From the NCBI GenBank assembly GCA_045649265.1, contig JAZRPO010000078.1, positions 1 to 16,392 on the forward strand: a stretch of DNA of 16,392 nucleotides. The letters run 5' to 3'. Source of the stretch: SIG480 sp045649265. GTDB taxonomy: Bacteria; Bacillota; Clostridia; Oscillospirales; JAAYXM01. Position numbers and translations under genes: made by a program. Positions 13,493 through 16,392 of the stretch are shown here, piece after piece (within the stretch, counting starts at the first letter, position 1; each line of letters begins with the position of its first letter). A model generated the notes under the pieces. That model worked only from the letters and a program-made list of their open reading frames with translations, searched no databases and had not been told where the DNA came from.

Positions 13493-13533
13493 TATTTGAA
13501 TGTTTAATAAAATTTATGAATCGTTCAAATATT
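13491..13533. promoter_or_regulatory. 10-bp inverted repeat, candidate AraC-type operator
   Basis: AATATTTGAA (13491-13500) and TTCAAATATT (13524-13533) are exact complements with centres 33 bp apart, close to three helical turns. In addition TGAATCG is directly repeated at 13517-13523 and 13542-13548. The site lies between the divergent dehydrogenase and esterase genes, whose neighbour encodes an AraC-family regulator. Assignment to that regulator is an inference. Confidence 0.5.
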
Positions 13534-13639
13534 TTGTGTTTTGAATCGTATTTTCTTAAATATATTGAAATTTATTCAGAATAATGATAAGCTTTATTTA
13601 GTATATGATTTACAATATACAAATTAAAGGAGGGTCATT

Positions 13640-14425
13640 ATGTCGTTTATAGAATTTAATTATTATTCGAAAGCATTAAGAAAACGCATTATGGTAAATG
13701 TGGTTCTCCCTGAGGTGGGCAAAAGGGATGACGGTGTAGGATTAGGAGATATTAAAGATTACAAAACAATATACCTATTTCACGGTCTTACGGGAAATCA
13801 CACAGATTGGATGCGTCGTTCATCCATCGAAAGATATGTTGGCGAGTATGGCATTGCCGCGGTTATGCCTGAAGTGGACAGAAGTTGGTACACTGATACT
13901 GCATACGATGCAAATTATTTTACTTTTGTTTCCGAGGAACTGCCTGAGGTTTGTCGAGGATATTTTAAAGGAATGTCGGATAAAAGGGAAGATAATTTTG
14001 TTGGAGGTCTTTCTATGGGGGGGTACGGTGCTTTAAAAGTAGCTCTTACTTATCCCGAAAAATTTGGAGGCTGTATTTCACTTTCCGGTTCTCTGGATAT
14101 GACACGAAAAAACAGACCGGATTTGTTCAATGAATTTAAATCCATTTTTGATTTTAATATGGAAAGCCTCCTCGAACTTGAGGGAAGTAAACATGATTTG
14201 TATGCACTTGTGCGCAAAAATTATGAGCAAGGTATTCAGTTTCCCAAAATGTATATTTGGTATGGAACAGAGGACGGCCCTTTTCTTATCGAATCAAATC
14301 AAAAATTCCACACGCTTTTAAATGAACTTAACATTGATCATTACTATGAAGGATCCGAAGGTGATCATTCCTGGAAATGGTGGGATCTTCACATACAGGA
14401 TGGGCTTCGTTACCTTTTTGGGTAA
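13640..14425 (+). CDS. alpha/beta-hydrolase esterase (esterase D / tributyrin-esterase-like)
   Basis: A 261-residue serine hydrolase of the esterase D/S-formylglutathione-hydrolase-like group (putative esterase fold). The oxyanion region is YLFHGLTGNHTDW (45-57), the nucleophile elbow is GGLSMGGYGA with Ser125, and likely triad partners are Asp212 in YGTEDG and His243 in EGDHSWKWWD. No signal peptide is visible, so it probably works in the cytoplasm. Candidate substrates are acyl or lactone esters linked to the pathway encoded around it; acetyl-xylan-type activities are also found in this fold. AAAGGAGGG precedes the ATG at good spacing. It starts the plus-strand arm and is followed 13 bp later by the AraC-type gene, so they form an operon. 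Confidence 0.87.
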   Translation: MSFIEFNYYSKALRKRIMVNVVLPEVGKRDDGVGLGDIKDYKTIYLFHGLTGNHTDWMRRSSIERYVGEYGIAAVMPEVDRSWYTDTAYDANYFTFVSEELPEVCRGYFKGMSDKREDNFVGGLSMGGYGALKVALTYPEKFGGCISLSGSLDMTRKNRPDLFNEFKSIFDFNMESLLELEGSKHDLYALVRKNYEQGIQFPKMYIWYGTEDGPFLIESNQKFHTLLNELNIDHYYEGSEGDHSWKWWDLHIQDGLRYLFG

Positions 14426-14438
14426 GGGGAAGTAAAGC

Positions 14439-15251
14439 ATGAAAAATACACCACACGATCTTCAATATGGTACAAACTGGACAGATGTATATGTAGAAAA
14501 ACGCGACCGATATAGAAGTTCGACTACTGATTTTCATGAGCATGATTTTTACGAAATAAATTTAATTTTGTCAGGAGATGTAAAAATTCTTGTTTCAAAT
14601 CAAATAGTGGAAGGGGCAGATTGCAAGATTGTTCTTGCAAAACCTGATACGTCACATTTTGTTACATGTAAGTCGGGTGTATTATATAGTAGCCTGTTCT
14701 TAATGTTTTCCAAAGATTTTATTCAAAGTTTTGATATTCAGACTATAAATTTATTGTCTGTGTTTGGCAAGAAAGGTGCAGTTTTTACAATTAATCAGGA
14801 AGAAAAGGAAATTTGCAAAAATATAATTGAGTCTATAGATAATGAAGAAAGTATTATTCGGAAAAGGTTTTTGGTTTTTTACTTACTTTCGTATATAGAT
14901 GATATTTCAAGGAATAGGAATACACATGCTAAAACTATTCCGGAACCGATTTGCGATGCGTTAGATTATATAAACAAGCATTATATGGAAAAAATAGTTG
15001 CAAAAGAGCTTGCTGATATGATTCATATAGGGCGAACAACCTTAATGACTGCATTCAAAAAATACACCGGAAAAACCGTGCATGAGTATTTAATTAACTG
15101 TCGTCTCAGAAATGCAGTAAAGCTTCTTTTAGAAGGGGAAACCGAGTACGATGCAGCCATATTGTGCGGGTTCAGTGACAGCAGTTCCTTTATACAATGC
15201 TTTAAAAGGACATTTAAAACTACACCGAAGCAGTTTATTAAAAATATTTAA
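14439..15251 (+). CDS. AraC-family transcriptional regulator
   Basis: A 270-residue regulator with an N-terminal cupin-type ligand domain (about 1-120; H33-E34-H35 in TDFHEHDFYE and the strand IVLAKPDTSHF) and a C-terminal AraC double helix-turn-helix (about 170-270). The first HTH is near KELADMIHIGRTTLMTAFKK (189-208), the second near AAILCGFSDSSSFIQCFKR (239-257), ending TTPKQFIKN as in the family. It most likely senses a small metabolite of the local pathway and controls the divergent promoters at 13.43-13.64 kb, where a 10-bp inverted repeat is found. Ribosome binding site AGGGGAAG overlaps the preceding stop region. Whether it activates or represses cannot be told. Confidence 0.93.
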   Translation: MKNTPHDLQYGTNWTDVYVEKRDRYRSSTTDFHEHDFYEINLILSGDVKILVSNQIVEGADCKIVLAKPDTSHFVTCKSGVLYSSLFLMFSKDFIQSFDIQTINLLSVFGKKGAVFTINQEEKEICKNIIESIDNEESIIRKRFLVFYLLSYIDDISRNRNTHAKTIPEPICDALDYINKHYMEKIVAKELADMIHIGRTTLMTAFKKYTGKTVHEYLINCRLRNAVKLLLEGETEYDAAILCGFSDSSSFIQCFKRTFKTTPKQFIKNI

Positions 15252-15284
15252 AAAGACTATTAACTTAAAATTAGGGGATATATT

Positions 15285-16070
15285 ATGAATAAAAAGTTTG
15301 GTTTTTCAATTAAGTGGTTAGCAGTAACCTCTTTCGAGCTTCGTTTCAACAATTTAACTGTGGTTACAGACCCGTATATTACAGAGTGTGTCGGAACAGA
15401 TTTAACATGGGAAAATGTGGAAAACTGCGACATTATATGCCTTGGTCACGCACACTGGGACCACATTACAGATATTCCTAGATTGGTTGAAAAATTTCAG
15501 CCGAAGCTTCTTTGTGGAGATCAAACTGCAATGCCTCTTGCAAAATGGCTCAATTACTCTCCGTCTTTAATTTACCCTATGTATCCTGACAATGAGCTTG
15601 ATTTTGGTGATGTAAAAATCCGTGCGCTATATGGAAGACACACAAATCCCGGACAAGGGTTTAATGATTTGGTGAAGCGTATAGAAGCACATGAATTGTG
15701 TTTAAGAGACCCCGGCATAGCATCTCTGCAAGCAGTTGGAAGCTTAGAATACCGCAACTTTTTATTTACCCTTCCTAACGGCACAAAGATTTTGTTGTGG
15801 GGAAACGAGCCTACAATAGAACAAATCAATATCTGTAAAGCTTTAAAGCCGGATATTGCAATTATCCAGAGATCATCCAAGCATGAAAAAATGCTGGAAA
15901 AAGTTAAATTTGTTGCTGAAATTGGATGTAAGATTCTTATTCCGCATCATCATGATTTTCGCAGAAAAGATGATCCTTCAATTATTGAAAATTTCAAAAA
16001 AGAATTCTTGCGTCTAGTACCTGACGGTGTATTTATTGCTCCTGAACACGGTAAGTGGATTGATTTATAA
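15285..16070 (+). CDS. UlaG-like metallo-beta-lactamase-fold hydrolase
   Basis: A 261-residue metal-dependent hydrolase of the MBL fold. The signature HxHxDH is GHAHWDH with H55, H57, D59 and H60; further metal-ligand candidates are H119 in YGRHTNP, the run HHHDF at 221-225 and H255 in PEHGKW. The overall pattern, including TDPYI near residue 28, is that of the UlaG/L-ascorbate-6-phosphate-lactonase-like group, although other lactonases and phosphodiesterases share it. A cytoplasmic lactone-opening step is the leading hypothesis given the dehydrogenases and TIM-barrel protein nearby. AGGGGATATATT precedes the ATG. It is 33 bp after the AraC gene and is the last plus-strand gene before the terminator facing spoIVB. 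Confidence 0.85.
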   Translation: MNKKFGFSIKWLAVTSFELRFNNLTVVTDPYITECVGTDLTWENVENCDIICLGHAHWDHITDIPRLVEKFQPKLLCGDQTAMPLAKWLNYSPSLIYPMYPDNELDFGDVKIRALYGRHTNPGQGFNDLVKRIEAHELCLRDPGIASLQAVGSLEYRNFLFTLPNGTKILLWGNEPTIEQINICKALKPDIAIIQRSSKHEKMLEKVKFVAEIGCKILIPHHHDFRRKDDPSIIENFKKEFLRLVPDGVFIAPEHGKWIDL

Positions 16071-16095
16071 TACAATCTGTTAATATTAAAAAGAT

Positions 16096-16120
16096 CATTT
16101 GTTTTATTCTAAAACAAATG
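16096..16120 (-). terminator. hairpin between the MBL-fold gene and spoIVB
   Basis: CATTTGTTTTA, loop TTC, TAAAACAAATG: a perfect 11-bp stem between the convergent genes. On the minus strand ATCTTTTTAAT follows, ending the spoIVB transcript; the plus-strand tail (AGCTTTCG) is weaker. Confidence 0.8.
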
Positions 16121-16139
16121 AGCTTTCGTGTTATTAGAA

Positions 16140-16391
16140 TTATGCTGCCATATCGAGCATATTATCTATAAATATCGCATATCCCTTCGTCGGGTCGTTG
16201 ACTAAAACGTGGGTAACTGCACCGACGAGCTTACCGTTCTGAATTATGGGAGAGCCGCTCATTCCACAGACTATGCCGCCGGTTTTTGATAAAAGCTCGG
16301 GGTCTGTTGCACGTATAAGCATATTTTTTGTTTTTTCACCATCAAAATAAATTGCTGTTATTTCAATGTCATATTCCTTTACCTGATCACC
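16140..16391 (-). CDS. spoIVB: SpoIVB peptidase, C-terminal part (runs off the window)
   Basis: The last 83 residues of SpoIVB, the S55-family serine protease secreted from the forespore that triggers the sigma-K checkpoint through SpoIVFA/BofA. The catalytic serine motif GMSGSPIIQNGKLVGAVTHV is intact, and an Asp in RATDPELL lies exactly 15 residues before the first Ser, the same spacing as Asp363 and Ser378 of the Bacillus subtilis enzyme. The end DPTKGYAIFIDNMLDMAA is family-typical. The 5' part, including the PDZ domain and His, lies beyond the window. The last 121 bp of the gene are duplicated at 11202-11322. Unlike the common spoIVB-spo0A tandem, the spo0A gene here is about 13 kb away and in the opposite orientation. 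Confidence 0.93.
   Translation of the reverse strand, partial: GDQVKEYDIEITAIYFDGEKTKNMLIRATDPELLSKTGGIVCGMSGSPIIQNGKLVGAVTHVLVNDPTKGYAIFIDNMLDMAA
16141..16261 (-). repeat. 121-bp spoIVB-end direct repeat, right copy
   Basis: The copy inside the apparently intact spoIVB gene; pairs with 11202-11322 in the same orientation. It covers the codons from the catalytic-serine motif to the second base of the stop codon. Confidence 0.85.
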
Positions 16392-16392
16392 C

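Larger units (their letters stand above)
11323..16140. other. putative inserted catabolic islet
   Basis: About 4.8 kb lying between the two spoIVB-end repeats. It is clearly AT-richer than the genes from 1 to 9.6 kb and holds five genes in two divergent groups plus one internal regulator. No integrase, transposase or terminal inverted repeat was found, so the insertion mechanism is inferred only from the duplicated gene end. Confidence 0.55.

Noticed and set aside
11323..16140. Calling the islet a complete mobile element
   Set aside because: No integrase, transposase, relaxase or terminal inverted repeats are present; only the duplicated gene end supports insertion.
1..16392. CRISPR array, tRNA or rRNA genes, insertion sequences
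   Set aside because: No regularly spaced short repeats, cloverleaf-like sequence, rRNA-like stretch or transposase frame was seen on either strand.

Overview
The window looks like a chromosomal segment from an endospore-forming member of the Clostridia, probably an anaerobic gut-type Firmicute. The evidence is a Spo0A homologue, the C-terminus of the SpoIVB sporulation protease, a DivIVA-like protein, an ECF-transporter S component, strong AGGAGG-type ribosome binding sites and sigma-A-like promoters. The genus cannot be fixed from the sequence alone.

Left part (1 to about 9.6 kb), ordinary-looking core genes of moderate GC: the 3' end of an unrecognised gene; a COG2509-type FAD-dependent dehydrogenase; spo0A behind a candidate promoter and a tandem pair of 0A-box-like sites; gdhA, convergent with spo0A and overlapping it by 4 bp; a trxA-divIVA-like pair; an MBOAT O-acyltransferase plus DHHW-family partner, with a repeat-containing lipoprotein just upstream; and an ECF S component. 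Hairpin terminators separate most of these units. The Spo0A is odd: its DNA-binding domain looks intact, but the receiver has Ser57 where the phosphorylated Asp should be.

Middle (9.6 to 11.35 kb), a scarred region: one intact Ldh2-family dehydrogenase, preceded on the minus strand by a C-terminal fragment of a Gfo/Idh-like oxidoreductase, a remnant of a second Ldh2 gene consisting only of leader and 3' end, a strong promoter, a poly-C/poly-G hairpin, and a truncated, displaced copy of the 3' end of spoIVB.

Right part (11.35 to 16.14 kb), a visibly AT-richer islet: a divergently organised cluster of a xylose-isomerase-like TIM-barrel protein and a second Ldh2-family dehydrogenase on the minus strand, and an esterase D-like hydrolase, an AraC-family regulator and an UlaG-like metallo-beta-lactamase-fold hydrolase on the plus strand. 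The shared intergenic region carries a 10-bp inverted repeat with half-site centres 33 bp apart, a candidate operator for the AraC protein. The fold mix resembles sugar-acid or lactone catabolism of the ascorbate/diketogulonate kind, but no transporter or kinase is present and the substrate is unknown.

The islet is bracketed by 121-bp direct repeats (about 92% identical by eye) of the spoIVB 3' end: the good copy at the right edge, joined to spoIVB coding sequence that runs out of the window, and the orphan copy at 11.2 kb. This is the pattern expected when an element inserts near the 3' end of a gene and supplies a replacement end. No integrase is visible, so the mechanism is inferred.
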